From Glandiceps talaboti (lineage: Eukaryota; Hemichordata; Enteropneusta; Spengelidae), in the NCBI RefSeq assembly GCF_964340395.1, contig NC_135569.1, positions 15,189,519-15,253,518 on the forward strand: a DNA stretch of 64,000 bases. Reading direction: 5' to 3'. This document shows positions 24,101-33,700 of this stretch, in pieces. Position 1 is the first letter of the stretch; each line of letters starts with the position of its first letter. A model generated the notes under the pieces. The model was not told the DNA's origin. It ran no database searches and saw only the letters and a list, made by a program, of their open reading frames with translations. The translations under genes and the position numbers were made by a program.

Positions 24101-26243
24101 AATACACCTACTTTTCTCATTCCAACACCCACACAAGTACCAATGTATATAATAATAATCACACATATTTATATTAAAGACTGATTCACACACAGTGTAT
24201 TGTACACCCATGATGCTTTCATGAATCACTGGTACTGTCCGTACACAAAGCTGTACTGAGATGTGATGTATATGTTACCAATCGTCATTGTTTAGTTTAG
24301 CCATTTTAAATGAATAAACAAATGAATCAATTCTATACTGAAATCTTTCATTCAATGTCTTCAAATGAATCAACAAAAATTGTTCACACCATAAACACGC
24401 CAAAGAACTTTTGTCCAGGGCTGGTGAAAACATCATTGAAATGGATTAACTATAACTATAAGATGTGGGTACTTATATCAGAAATTTGGACATTTGCCAG
24501 ACTGGGTCTTCCCCCGATCCGATCATCCATGGCTTCATTCCATTACCTGATTTCATCATGGCTATTATTGTCAACATGTTTATCAATGCACAGATGACTG
24601 CATCCATCAGTCCTTGCCTGATAGCTGATGCCCCTCCCACCTCTTAAAAGTTGATAAACTTGCACAAAAATACAGCTTTTAAGTTTTAGAACACATTTCC
24701 TGCTAAAATTTGGGTGAGAAAAAAAGATGAAAGATTTAACGGTTCATTACATATGTAATATTGAAAACTTGATATGTCACAAGACATCCCTGCCCCCCCC
24801 CCCCCTAACTTTAATCATACTTACACATTTGAATGACACATTGTGCGGAAACCTTGAAGATTGGTCTGTTCCACTTCGTTGTATAGGTGGGGCAGATATC
24901 GGTCCCTGGCACCTGTCTGCAGACACTGGAAATTTCTCACCAAGGAAGGATCTGGATGGTGATAGATAATGTCTAACGTTTTTCCTGGCAATGCTTATTA
25001 GATTTCCGTCAATATCAATTCCCATGATACGGTTTGGTTCAAAGTCTCTTGCTACTGTTATTGTTACATGCCCAATATTACATCCAATGTCGAGTACATC
25101 TTTATTTTTGAACCAGTCCCTGCTAAAACATCTCAATCGCTCATCTCTTTCACTTTCGACGATTCTTTTCCCATAATATTGATTGTAATTGCCATATTTG
25201 AAAAGTTTTTCTCTTTCTCTTCCTTTGTGTTTTGGCAGTATTTTTTGTTCATTACTGGTTTGTCTCCGGACATGTTTTGGAGCCTGCTGGTCCTCTTTCG
25301 GTTGCAGTGAATCTGTCCTGAGTAAAGAACGACTCACTTTTGAGCTGGGGTCGAGTTTTCTTTTCCGCTGTCTACCTCTTGGTGATGTATCATCGAATGC
25401 ATCTAAAACTGGTGACACAATTTTGTCTGCTCGCTGGGTTTGTACTTGATCTTGACGATTATTTTGTTTGTTCAATTCCAAGTGAGTGGGAACTTCTCTT
25501 TCATTTTGATCACTTTTCTCAATTTCACTACTGTCACTTGTGAAATCAGAACTTCCATCTTTCTTTTGGGCATCGGTCTTCCGCCTGTGACTGAAGTGCC
25601 TTTTCTTTCTTTTGGTTCCAATTTTGGATGGTTCCGTAAAAGACGGTACTATCAGAACAGAATCGTCACCTTCTCCACATTTTAAGTTCAACGGATCTGT
25701 GATATCCTGTGGTATTATTACTGGTACAGAATCTTTATTACGAGACGGTGCTGGCGAGCAATACGGAGACACTATCGGCGCATTAGGGTCGCCAGTCACC
25801 AAGCTGTTCAGATTCAAAGGGTCGGAAATATTCCCCCCTAATAAAAATTTCATATTTTGAAAACTTCCTGCCGCAGTTCTCCGCCTCTTTCTCACCTGTT
25901 GCGGACTGCTAAACTTCGGAACTGTGTTGCTGTGATCACTGGGAGGCGGCAGACTGGTGCTATGGCGACGCTTCCTTGGCGGCCGCATACTAGTAGTTAG
26001 CGGGGAAATTTTCAGCTGAGCTGTATCACTGGAATTCTTTTGGGCATTTGAGTTCAGGTCCTTATTGTCTGTAACATCATCACCATGCTCTTCTTCATGC
26101 TGTTCACGTTTCATCTCGAATGACCTGGTACTAGTAGCAGCGCCACAATCTTGAATCGGAAATCCAACTTTTTCATGTGGACTTACTCCTGTCCTTATTA
26201 CTAGATTTGTAGTTTCCGGTCCTGGCTGTACGTCCGATGCCAT
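5054..26243 (-). CDS. MEPCE: 7SK snRNA methylphosphate capping enzyme (MEPCE / Bin3 family), whole gene
   Basis: SAM-dependent methyltransferase that puts a methyl group on the gamma-phosphate of 7SK snRNA and stays in the 7SK RNP controlling P-TEFb in the nucleus. Coding exons: 26243-24825, 9424-9206, 6818-6692, 5715-5054 (join on minus strand); phases 0, 0 and 1; 2427 nt, 808 residues. Residues 1-340 are disordered and basic, with NLS-like clusters near 88-93, 118-122 and 210-222 and two DPLNL motifs (141-145, 183-187). The methyltransferase core runs from about 347 to 600: [11 protein letters not shown] (350-360), SAM motif [11 protein letters not shown] (383-392), GIDID (408-412), [13 protein letters not shown] (495-507) and LRPGG (523-527). 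Residues 634-775 are a charged 13-residue repeat not expected from vertebrate MEPCE. The start is fixed by an in-frame TGA at 26265-26267. Family assignment is very secure; the tail is inferred from an uninterrupted frame. Confidence 0.96.
5150..5590. repeat. 78-bp coding minisatellite in MEPCE exon 4
   Basis: Tandem 78-bp units (two 39-bp halves) on the strand encoding the Lys/Asp/Glu/His-rich tail, about six pair units. Period and indels are multiples of three. Unit boundaries are easy to see from the recurring plus-strand words ctccttatctttctctcc and tctgaatgatggtcc. Confidence 0.92.
6545..6622. repeat. (ATGT)n microsatellite in MEPCE intron 3
   Basis: About 19 ATGT units. It sits inside a tandem duplication: the flanking AACCAGTCTGAGTAAGT...AATTCTAAT and GTAAAACCTACCT segments appear again at 6648-6694, where the second one is the exon 3 donor. 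The rest of intron 3 (5716-6691) shows no other feature. Confidence 0.95.
6692..6818 (-). CDS. MEPCE: MEPCE coding exon 3
   Basis: Residues 547-588 plus one base of the next codon. The acceptor is TTCACAG|GAA; the donor is AAAG|GTAGGT (phase 1). It encodes the LKPEQF block (557-562), DVGF-like KEVGF and the ...HQAKG approach to the C-terminal core strand, matching the end of the vertebrate catalytic domain. A second copy of the donor neighbourhood lies about 65 bp into the intron. Confidence 0.93.
7428..7575. mobile_element. Hairpin MITE family I, copy 1
   Basis: The left end TTATTCTCCAATATTTTTCT-TCATTCAGC is mirrored at the right end by GCTGAATGAAGAAAAATATC-GGGGAATAA. About 30-bp terminal inverted repeats around a 90-bp interior. 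A partial left end recurs at 8925-8960 and a full copy at 55408-55522. Confidence 0.82.
7791..8905. mobile_element. CAGTG-ended TIR element family D, 1.1 kb
   Basis: Begins CAGTGTTCTCCAC and ends GTGGAGAACACTG, a perfect 13-bp inverted repeat. It is flanked by TAACT on both sides (7786-7790, 8906-8910). The left part has four short ACCGCCCCTCTGTTT units. The interior has CpG-rich sequence and no recognisable transposase; a 72-codon frame at 8069-8287 is unassigned. The termini resemble hAT elements (CAGNG ends), but the 5-bp flank is short for hAT. Confidence 0.82.
9206..9424 (-). CDS. MEPCE: MEPCE coding exon 2
   Basis: Residues 474-546, 219 nt, phase 0 at both ends. The acceptor is TTTCAG|TGT after a T-rich tract; the donor is ACT|GTAAGT. 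It encodes [19 protein letters not shown] followed by the [13 protein letters not shown] segment and LRPGG, the second half of the Bin3/MEPCE methyltransferase core. The join to exon 1 gives the same spacing I recall for human MEPCE across FPNN...GNYVLD. Confidence 0.95.
9532..9918. repeat. 62-bp minisatellite in MEPCE intron 1
   Basis: Six to seven units (57-63 bp) each with CCTAGGTGGGCCAACTACTA, CTGATCATTTTAAAACCTCA and ACTTACAG. Unit starts are near 9543, 9600, 9661, 9724, 9785 and 9848; a decayed unit lies at 10265-10340. On the MEPCE-sense strand each full unit contains GTAAGT. Confidence 0.92.
10368..11429. mobile_element. CAGTG-ended TIR element family D, copy 2
   Basis: Begins CAGTGTTCTCCC and ends GGGGAGAACACTG; flanked by TACATG at 10362-10367 and 11430-11435. 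Length 1062 bp, close to the copy at 7791. The interior begins with repeated CCGTGACGCTT-like words. No transposase is found. Confidence 0.82.
11740..11960. repeat. Dispersed repeat family K, copy 1
   Basis: AAAATGGCGATT...TTTTGACTC, GACGTAGAATGACCAGGGTA and TATTTTCTGTTCAAAGACAA recur in the same order at 55585-55725, with fragments near 55325 and 59045. Ends not defined. Confidence 0.7.
12139..12188. repeat. (CA)n microsatellite
   Basis: CACACGCACG grading into a pure CA run in MEPCE intron 1. Confidence 0.95.
12686..13048 (-). mobile_element. MITE family A, copy 2
   Basis: Inverted relative to the copy at 817. Starts AAGGCCTAAAAACATTGTTT and GGTTCCAGTTACC; ends GTAATTGGAACCACACAATT then TTTTTAA. 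Interior words ACTGTTCTTCCAATCTGTAA and TGATGGGAAGAAACCAATAA are shared. Confidence 0.87.
13487..13862. repeat. 29-bp minisatellite carrying octamer motifs
   Basis: Thirteen units of AAACATGCAAATTCAAAGGT plus TCAATCAGA. Nine of the thirteen contain a perfect ATGCAAAT. Because 29 is not a multiple of three, all three frames cycle and two stay open, giving 124- and 158-codon frames that are not genes. Confidence 0.96.
13870..15004. other. MEPCE intron 1 segment, nothing recognised
   Basis: AT-rich, no exon-like frame or clear repeat by eye. A stretch near 14830-14950 weakly resembles family F (ACCAAAATTTGGTATTCTTC, TGTGGTGACTTGCAAAA). Confidence 0.5.
15005..15150. mobile_element. Family G element, partial copy
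   Basis: CAGTGTTTTTGCTAAG start, then GTAACGGAGAAGGAGA, CCCTATAGTCTATGGTAATT, TTGTTTGGGAACC and AGATTTTACCTACTTA. It aligns with 37989-38130 and, inverted, with 33415-33584. The right terminus is not found. Confidence 0.65.
15228..15406. mobile_element. hAT-like MITE family F with 8-bp target site duplication
   Basis: 179 bp, starting CAGTGTGCCCTCTAAG and ending TACAGGGCACACTG. Exact 8-bp duplication AATGGAAG at 15220-15227 and 15407-15414. CAGTG termini and an 8-bp duplication are the hAT signature. Confidence 0.88.
16258..16800. repeat. 54-bp minisatellite in MEPCE intron 1
   Basis: About ten units of TGTGTCCTGGACTACTGCTA / ATTTGGTAGTCTAGATACAA / TGTTTAGTAGTCTA. Two units carry an 8-bp ACATGTAT insertion. 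The preceding 16060-16250 is rich in TACATGTA palindromes. Confidence 0.94.
16801..17511. other. MEPCE intron 1 segment, nothing recognised
   Basis: No repeat boundaries or exons seen; short open frames only. Confidence 0.5.
17512..17830. mobile_element. Dispersed octamer-bearing repeat family H, copy 1
   Basis: GACTTGCATTGTTGCACGTG ... TATTTGCACTGCAGTGC ... ATGCAAATGATATGCAAATG ... ACTAATGAAAGTACGGCCGC ... CACTCACTCATCATGGGG. The same order of words appears at 20383-20850, 40190-40400, 40752-41100, 46730-46990 and 48250-48560. Ends are not sharply defined. Confidence 0.7.
17831..19304. other. MEPCE intron 1 segment, nothing recognised
   Basis: Non-coding; contains G-rich runs (GGGGGAGGGGG near 18296, 18355) but no feature I can name. 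Confidence 0.5.
19305..19475. mobile_element. hAT-like MITE family F, copy 2
   Basis: Starts CAGTGTACCCTCTAAG, ends AAAGTACACTG. The interior GTGATGACTCACAAGAAA and TTTTCTCATTTTGACACACA matches 15228-15406. No target duplication is visible. Confidence 0.78.
20383..20850. mobile_element. Family H repeat with internal duplication
   Basis: TTGCACCACTGAGCATACAT through ATGCAAATGATATGCAAATA occurs twice, at 20383-20510 and 20518-20640, followed by ATGAAAGTACAGCC and the CACTCATGCAAAT tail. The first half has been tandemly duplicated. Confidence 0.75.
20930..21090 (+). mobile_element. Possible 3' tail of a non-LTR retrotransposon
   Basis: The sequence ends in TTTTTACCCAAATAAAATCA followed by a short TATCA array. 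A poly(A)-like signal followed by a 5-bp microsatellite tail is typical of invertebrate LINE 3' ends. No reverse transcriptase frame is present, so this is only suggestive. Confidence 0.3.
21111..21476. mobile_element. TIR element family B, short copy
   Basis: TTAGGCCAAAAAAAAA...CTGGTTCTGGTCAG at the left; CTGACCAGAACCAGATA...TTTGGCCTTA at the right. About 30-bp inverted repeats with TTA at both outer edges; 366 bp. The subterminal word GCATCGTCGCACCACTTTAG is shared with the 1.07-kb copy at 44682. Confidence 0.87.
21477..23090. other. MEPCE intron 1 segment
   Basis: Non-coding; a G run at about 22662-22674 is the only notable simple sequence. No exon-like frames. Confidence 0.5.
23100..23640. 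repeat. Direct duplication of about 150 bp
   Basis: GTCTATTTGTGTTAACATTA, GAATTGTAGCGTTTGCTTCC and GAAGAAAACCCCCTCAAAAT (23130-23260) recur as diverged copies at 23487-23620, about 360 bp apart. The minus-strand frames across both give similar peptides (CLTGSKxYNSCNVN), which only reflects the duplication. Confidence 0.75.
23641..24824. other. MEPCE intron 1, 5' end
   Basis: Follows the exon 1 donor on the minus strand; a C/G run lies at 24793-24805. No repeats or exons recognised. Confidence 0.5.
24825..26243 (-). CDS. MEPCE: MEPCE coding exon 1
   Basis: Encodes residues 1-473: the whole disordered N-terminal region, the [11 protein letters not shown] motif and the SAM-binding half of the methyltransferase fold. 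Translation starts at the ATG whose A is 26243; an in-frame TGA lies eight codons upstream. The exon ends after ...HNVSFKC at TGT|GTAAGT, phase 0. The open frame runs 15 codons past this donor, but the homologous core continues only in exon 2, so the donor is preferred. The single large 5' exon explains why about 60% of the protein is contiguous. Confidence 0.95.
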
Positions 26244-27736
26244 ACTTGTACAACCACTACCACCTCAAACCAACGTCCATAAAAACCGCAAATGTCTAGC
26301 GACGTTCGCGAAACGTGGTATTATCGGAATGTAAACAATAGCGCAACAAGTCCAGTAAACGGGGTCACGGCTCCAACTCTCATGTGATTAGCATAAATAT
26401 GCATAATTCATGAACGACCACCAGCAATGCCCTCGTTTGTACACAAGGCTCAGGTCCGTTTTCGTCTTAATTTACGTCTTCTCTGAAGCAATAATTCCAG
26501 TTTGCCTCCAAATACTGTCGAATCTAGTCAAGATGAACCTGTTTGCTGTAAATAGATGTGATATAACAAGAAGGTATTCAAATATTAGGCAAAGTTTTGG
26601 AGGTCTTCCTCACACGTCAACGTGCAAGTTACGAATGATTTTTACGGCGCTTGCGTCGACTGTGCTTGGAACTCTGGGTCCACCTCTTTCTAGATCCTAT
26701 TATGCATTCAAAATGGCAGTCACAACAGAGTTCAAGTTTCGATCATATTTTCGTGTATGCATAACAAATCATCGTTATTTTGAGCCATACTCGACATAAG
26801 CTAAATTTTCGTAAAGCAAGACGTTTAAAAAATTACGACTTCCTGTGGCATTCCGCTTTGGTTTATTACTCCGCCAATGTGGAGAAAAGCTCTTTGCAAC
26901 AAATTAACCAAATTATGTGTCAAAATATTGTTCAAATCTCTTCTTCTCAAATCAGTATTTCTCGACGAATGATTAATGCTTTTGAAAGGAAAAGGTTAAT
27001 AAATTTGAACGTTTCATCCAATGGAAAAGTTCATAAACCATTTTTAACTTTGTTTATTTCAAACATGAAGTCATGAAACACACATAGGTTCATTTGTCAG
27101 AAAGGGCGCCAAAATGAAGCAGACGACAGCTTACGAATACGTCATCATCAGTTGCAGACGGCAGTCACCATCGATCCTACCTACGTAACGTAAAAGCGGC
27201 ACAAAAAAAGTTTACTGTATGCGTTTGTGTTCGTCTTCCAATTTCTATGACCAAACCAGTTTACCCTTTAAAACTGAATGTTGGAACATTTATGTAAAAG
27301 CTAGGTGAGTAGTTATAGCAATCGTTCAACTTCAAAATTATGTAAATTATGGTACCTGAAATTTGTGATAAAATGTCTTGTCTTGACTCACCGTAGCATT
27401 CATTATGTTGATAGTAATGATACTTTTGAAATCCAAGATCAGTGAAGTTGAGACCAAAGAAATACTAGATTAATAAATAGTATCTAAAACAAATTAGATA
27501 CAAGTGTAAAAATGTTGTAATTTTTTTTGAAAAGATAAATGTTCGAACTTCGATGTTATTGGTAGGTAACTTATAAAAGTGAAATAAATGTTGATCGAGT
27601 TTACTCAAATTACTGACATATCGTAAATGCAAAGAACACATAACTAAATACTTCGAAACTGCCCTTCTTTTAACAGGCTAGGAAATAAAGAAATCAAGTT
27701 TTTGTCGCAGTTTGTTGATGAAAACTAAAGTATATA
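26244..27736. promoter_or_regulatory. Bidirectional promoter region between MEPCE and ZCWPW1
   Basis: This 1.49-kb interval separates the two divergent start codons and must hold both 5' UTRs and core promoters. CpG dinucleotides are locally commoner than in the introns (26290-26330 and 26630-26660). Visible motifs are an E2F-type GGCGCCAAAA at 27105-27114, a CRE-like half site TACGTCA near 27139, and a YY1-like AAAATGGC near 26710. A TTCTTTTAACAG acceptor-like string near 27665-27676 could end a 5' UTR intron of ZCWPW1. Open frames here (129 and 98 codons) show no recognisable protein and I do not call them. Confidence 0.65.
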
Positions 27737-27782
27737 ATGCCAGGAAAAGTACAGAGCGAGCAAATCACGGAGGAAACTACAG
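27737..27782 (+). CDS. ZCWPW1: ZCWPW1 coding exon 1
   Basis: Encodes [15 protein letters not shown] plus one base; donor ACAG|GTAAGG, phase 1. An in-frame TGA at 27719-27721, six codons upstream of the ATG, supports this start. Short and without domain homology, so less certain than the domain exons, but its phase fits exon 2. Confidence 0.75.
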
Positions 27783-30700
27783 GTAAGGAAACGTTGTTAC
27801 AAACGTGAAAACAAATGCACAAATATTCCTAAGCCATTTTTGACTCCTTGCTTGGGTGTCTTTTTTCTGCTCATCTTTGTTTTGTTATTTGTACATAATG
27901 TCATGTTATTTTCTTGATCTTTATTGTGAATAGGTCCGATATCCTCAGTGTTGATTCCAGTTACTGGCCCCTCCTAGTTTTTCTCTGTTGGTCCTAAACA
28001 TTTTTTGACGTATTTGAGAAAAAAATGAATAAAATCACGAAAATCGCCAGAAATAGTGGATGTGGAAACTGACATCAAGACAATTCATAAAACTGTTCTT
28101 CCAATCTGTAATGGCAGTACATCTGATGGGAAGAAATCAATAATACAGAGACCGTATGGCAAACAACAGAAAACATAATTACCTGAACTAGATGCTAACA
28201 TATAAAAAGATATTTTTAAAATGAACCTACCCCATCTATTCTAAAATTGAGCATAATCGGAACCACACAAATTTTTTTTAGACCTAATAAGAATAATGCA
28301 ATACAATGTGCCGTGACCTATCATTTTTACCCCACCCCCAGCCAAGTCCTTCTTGACCATATAACAGTATAATGTTGTGATTGTTATAAAAGCAGTGAAT
28401 TTATTTTGATGTCACTCTTTGCTTGAGTTAACAGTATATTCACCACAATTCACAATTCATGTTTAATTTCTGGAATTAAAAAGAAAAAAATTGCACATAG
28501 AAAAGTGACATTTAGTAACATCCTGTCATGACAGAAAATTCAATGCACTGTAAATGTACCGTAGCCTTGTATAAAAGTGAAATTTAATTCAAATTTAATT
28601 TAAAACCCATTACTGAATGAGTGAATGAGAAAATCAAAAAGAGCAATTGAAGAAAAAATGCATAAATTGTGACTTGGACGGATGATTGGATGAATGGATG
28701 GATGGATGGATGGATGGATGGAATGTGATGCATGAACGAATGAATGGATGGATGGATGGATGGATGGATGGATGGATGGAATGATGGATTCATATATGAA
28801 TGGGTGAATGAATGAATGCTGGGATGGATGGATGGATATAAATTCAGCACATCTTGCAGATTATTTCTTTTTCTAAATATTCAGAAGATATACAATCTGA
28901 TGATATACAGAATATGTTAGATGGTGAAGGTACAGTGACATCACAGGACAAAAGTGATGTAAATATAGATGAACCCAAGAAGACAAGGAGTTCTTTGAAA
29001 GAACCAAAATCAAAGGTATGGCATATACTCTGTCCTTTCAATCACTATTTATGTATTGTATTCTTGGCGAGATATAGCAGTCAGCCCAGCTATATAATTT
29101 GGGACTTGATTGGTAGGACAGAGAGGTTGGTAACTGAATGTTTTAATCCTACAACTGTCGACATCAGACCGTGAACAAACAGAACCTGTAACACACAGGA
29201 AAAATAAACAAATGAATTGGATTAATAACACATGGCTTAGCATATTGGAACAGCAGAGTCTTGTATTACACAGTATGGTTAAGGTTTGATAAGAACAGTT
29301 TCTTGTATATGAAATATGGCAGGGGAACTGGAAATTTGTTTGTGACTGTGAACCATTATATTAAAGTGGCCATAAAACTATTCTTATCAAATGATGGAAT
29401 GTATTATAAAAGTCTCTGTACTTCCAACATGCTGGGACAAGTGTTACTAACCCAATTCATTTGTTTACTTTCCCTGTTTGTAAAAGGTTTCATTTATCCA
29501 CGATCTGATGTTGGAATTAATTTGTGTGTGCTTTAAATGAGGCTGCAGTGGATTGTGTGGTCCTCAGGTGTTGAAGGTCTATACATCCGTTGTGCCAATA
29601 AACAGGTCTGAAAAAGGAATAATAATTATATATTGCTGTTAGGAGCTTTATAAAGGTGTACACCATCTTATTATTATTAGCTGTTTTAAAATTCCAGAAA
29701 TGGAGAATGGAATAATCTAAATAATCTACTAATATCCCAATTATACCATGTTTAGTTTGGGATCTGGGAAGAGTGGAAGAAAATGGTTGTACCACTAGGT
29801 GAAATAAGTGTCAAACTTGAAACTAAAATAGTAAAGCTGGTAATTTATATAGTAAATATTTTAAATTTCAGTACTTTTTTAAAAATATTTAGAAATTCCA
29901 AGGGTATTAGACAAAGAAAGATTCATTATGATTGAAAATGAAATATTTGATAATACCAATATTGAATTAATTAACCAAGGTTGTAGCAATATGTCAAGTC
30001 AGCATTTTTTGTCAGTAACAATATTCTTCTCGAAATAAATAGAGAAATTCAAGCCCTTGACTTTCCAAGGATATTAGATGAAGATTGACTAATGATATAT
30101 GATGAAAATGAGAGTTTAGTATTTATTAATGTACTGACATTGAGAAAGTGAAGCCAAGGGTGTCAAACTCTGTCAAGTCTTCATCAGTAAATGAGTATGG
30201 CAAATGATTGCTACTAACATCCAACCAGGTTATTGATCAAAATAGGCTTCATTAGGATTGGTTTTTTGAATTCTGTCAATTCAGCACTTTTTTTTCTGAC
30301 AGTTATAATATTCCTCTCATGAATGAATACAGAAATGTGAAAACATTGAGGGTTGCTGGGTTTGTTTCCATTGTCACATATTAATTTCTCTTTAGTGATA
30401 TTATTTTGACTAACACTTCCTGTATTTCCCTGGACAGTCGAGTCAGAAAATTGCTGTAGTTTGACATTTAAAATGTAAAACGCTAATTGTGGATAATGAT
30501 AGGGATGGCCATCTATTTCATAGGTCAGGCTAATGGTCATCAAATGTAATCATTCTCAAAAATAATATTTATAATAATATAGTAATTTGTTTATTCATTG
30601 CCTCTACATTCCTTAATTTGTACTTCCTTTATACTAGTCCTTGAATTTTTACTATTTTTTTTACTAAAACATGAAGTTCAAATCCACAGTTTCCCCGAAA

Positions 30701-33700
30701 AAAAACCAACTGTCAGGATGCCAAACTCATAAATGTCATCTGTTTTAATAGTCAATTATTGCACTTACATGGAAGACAATCACCCTTTCATATGTTATTG
30801 CTAATGACATAATTTTAATTCTCAGGGACTAAAAAATGACATTTTGTCAAGTCAGCTGTGTTTTTGTTAAGGTTTATGAACCCTGGTAATAGAAGCGGGA
30901 ATAGGGAAATATGGTAATAGGGAATATAGGGAAATATGGTACTAGGGAATATAGGGAAATATGGTAATAGGGAATATAGGGAAATATGGTACTAGGGAAT
31001 ATAGGGAAATATGGTAATAGGGAATATAGGGAAATATGGTAATAGGGAATATAGGGAAATATGGTAATAGGGAATATAGGGAAATATGGTAATAGGGAAT
31101 ATAGGGAAATATGGTACTAGGGAATATAGGGAAATATGGTACTAGGGAATATAGGGAAATATGGTAATAGGGAATATAGGGAAATATGGTACTAGGGAAT
31201 ATAGGGAAATATGGTACTAGGGAATATAGGGAAATATGGTAATAGGGAATATAGGGAAATATGGTAATAGGGAATATAGGGAAATATGGTACTAGGGAAT
31301 ATAGGGAAATATGGTAATAGGGAATATAGGGAAATATGGTAATAGGGAATATAGGGAAATATGGTAATAGGGAATATAGGGAAATATGGTACTAGGGAAT
31401 ATAGGGAAATATGGTAATAGGGAATATAGGGAAATATGGTACTAGGGAATATAGGGAAATATGGTAATAGGGAATATAGGGAAATATGGTAATAGGGAAT
31501 ATAGGGAAATATGGTAATAGGGAATATATGGTAATAGGGAATATAGGGAAATATGGTAATAGGGAATATAGGGAAATATGGTAATAGGGAATATAGGGAA
31601 ATATGGTAATAGGGAATATAGGGAAATATGGTACTAGGGAATATAGGGAAATATGGTAAGGGAATATAGGGAAATATGGTAATAGGGAATATAGGAAAAT
31701 ATGGTAAGGGAATATAGGGAAATATGGTAATAGGGAATATAGGGAAATATGGTAATAGGGAATATAGGGAAATATGGTAATAGGGAATATAGGGAAATAT
31801 GGTAATAGGGAATATAGGGAAATATGGTACTAGGGAATATAGGGAAATATGGTAATAGGGAATATAGGGAAATATGGTAATAGGGAATATAGGGAAATAT
31901 GGTAATAGGGAATATAGGGAAATATGGTACTAGGGAATATAGGGAAATATGGTAATAGGGAATATAGGGAAATATGGTACTAGGGAATATAGGGAAATAT
32001 GGTAATAGGGAATATAGGGAAATATGGTAATAGGGAATATAGGGAAATATGGTAATAGGGAATATATGGTAATAGGGAATATAGGGAAATATGGTAATAG
32101 GGAATATAGGGAAATATGGTAATAGGGAATATAGGGAAATATGGTAATAGGGAATATAGGGAAATATGGTAATAGGGAATATAGGGAAATATGGTAATAG
32201 GGAATATAGGAAAATATGGTAAGGGAATATAGGGAAATATGGTAATAGGGAATATAGGGAAATATGGTAATAGGGAATATAGGGAAATATGGTAATATTG
32301 GCATATTGTCACTTGTGTAGTTTCAATACTATAATTTAGTTGGAGAACCCTGGTAAAATAACTGGGGAACTAGGTAGATTTTACCATCTAACAGAAAACA
32401 CTGGTAGGAAACCCTGGTAGATTTTACCATCTAACAGAAAACACTGGTAGGAAACCCTGGTAGATTTTACCATCTAACAGAAAACACTGGTAGGAAACCC
32501 TGGGTGATTTTACCATCTAACAGAAAACACTGGTAGGAAACCCTGGGTGATTTTACAATCTAACAGAAAACACTGGTAGGAAACCCTGGGTGATTTTACC
32601 ATCTAACAGAAAACACTGGTAGGAAACCCTGGGTGATTTTACCATCTAACATAAAAACACTGGTAGGAAACCCTGGTAGATTTTACCATCTAACAGAAAA
32701 CACTGGTAGGAAACCCTGGTAGATTTTACCATCTAACATAAAAACACTGGTAGGAAACCCTGGTAGATTTTACCATCTAACAGATAAAACACTGGTAGGA
32801 AACCCTGGTAGATTTTACCATCTAACATAAAAACACTGGTAGGAAACCCTGGTAGATTTTACCATCTAACATAAAAACACTGGTAGGAAACCCTAGGTGA
32901 TTTTACCATCTAACAGATAAAACACTGGTAGGAAACCCTGGTAGATTTTACCATCTAACAGATAAAACACTGGTAGGAAACCCTGGTAGATTTTACCATC
33001 TAACAGATAAAACACTGGTAGGAAACCCTGGTAGATTTTACCATCTAACAGATAAAACACTGGTAGGAAACCCTGGTAGATTTTACCATCTAACAGATAA
33101 AACACTGGTAGGAAACCCTGGTAGATTTTACCATCTAACAGATAAAACACTGGTAGGAAACCCTGGTAGATTTTACCATCTAACAGATAAAACACTGGTA
33201 GGAAACCCTGGGTGATTTTACCATCTAACAGATAAAACACTGGTAGGAAACCCTGGTAGATTTTACCTTCTTATAATTCATAACTGAAAATACTGAATCA
33301 GTACATTATAAATGTCAATGTCTGTGACCTCACAAACCTGGTATAGCTCTGCAGTGCACGTGGTAAGTAGGTAAAATCTACCTGAGTTACCGTCATTTGT
33401 GCAGGGTTCTTTACCAGTGTTTTTGTTAAGGGTGGTAATTAGTAGGTAAAATCTACCTGCGTTCCCCTGTCATTTGATCGGGGTTTCCCTCCCAAATTAT
33501 GGTATAATGTATGGGAAATATGCTAGTATTACCAGATTTCCCACTTCCTGTTACTGGGGTTCCCAGCCCTTAACAAAAACACTGTTCAGTAACACATATG
33601 GTCATGGGCAATAACTCACGATTGATGAAATTCACTTTCAATTAATTTCTGTCGGAATTCCTAGGAAATTGAGTGAGATCAGACCAGATAAATGCATTAC

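Noticed and set aside
26410-27076. Two overlapping open frames in the intergenic promoter region
   Set aside because: No domain, no splice linkage to neighbours, and they occupy the probable promoter/5' UTR of two confident genes.
28564-28850. Antisense frame of Ser/His/Pro repeats ([11 protein letters not shown])
   Set aside because: Translation of the GGAT microsatellite.
31930-33240. Antisense frames with [10 protein letters not shown] and [15 protein letters not shown] repeats
   Set aside because: Direct products of the 25- and 45-bp satellites in an intron; no start context, no flanking exons.
30898-33270. CRISPR-like array
   Set aside because: Units are contiguous tandem repeats without unique spacers, in an animal intron.
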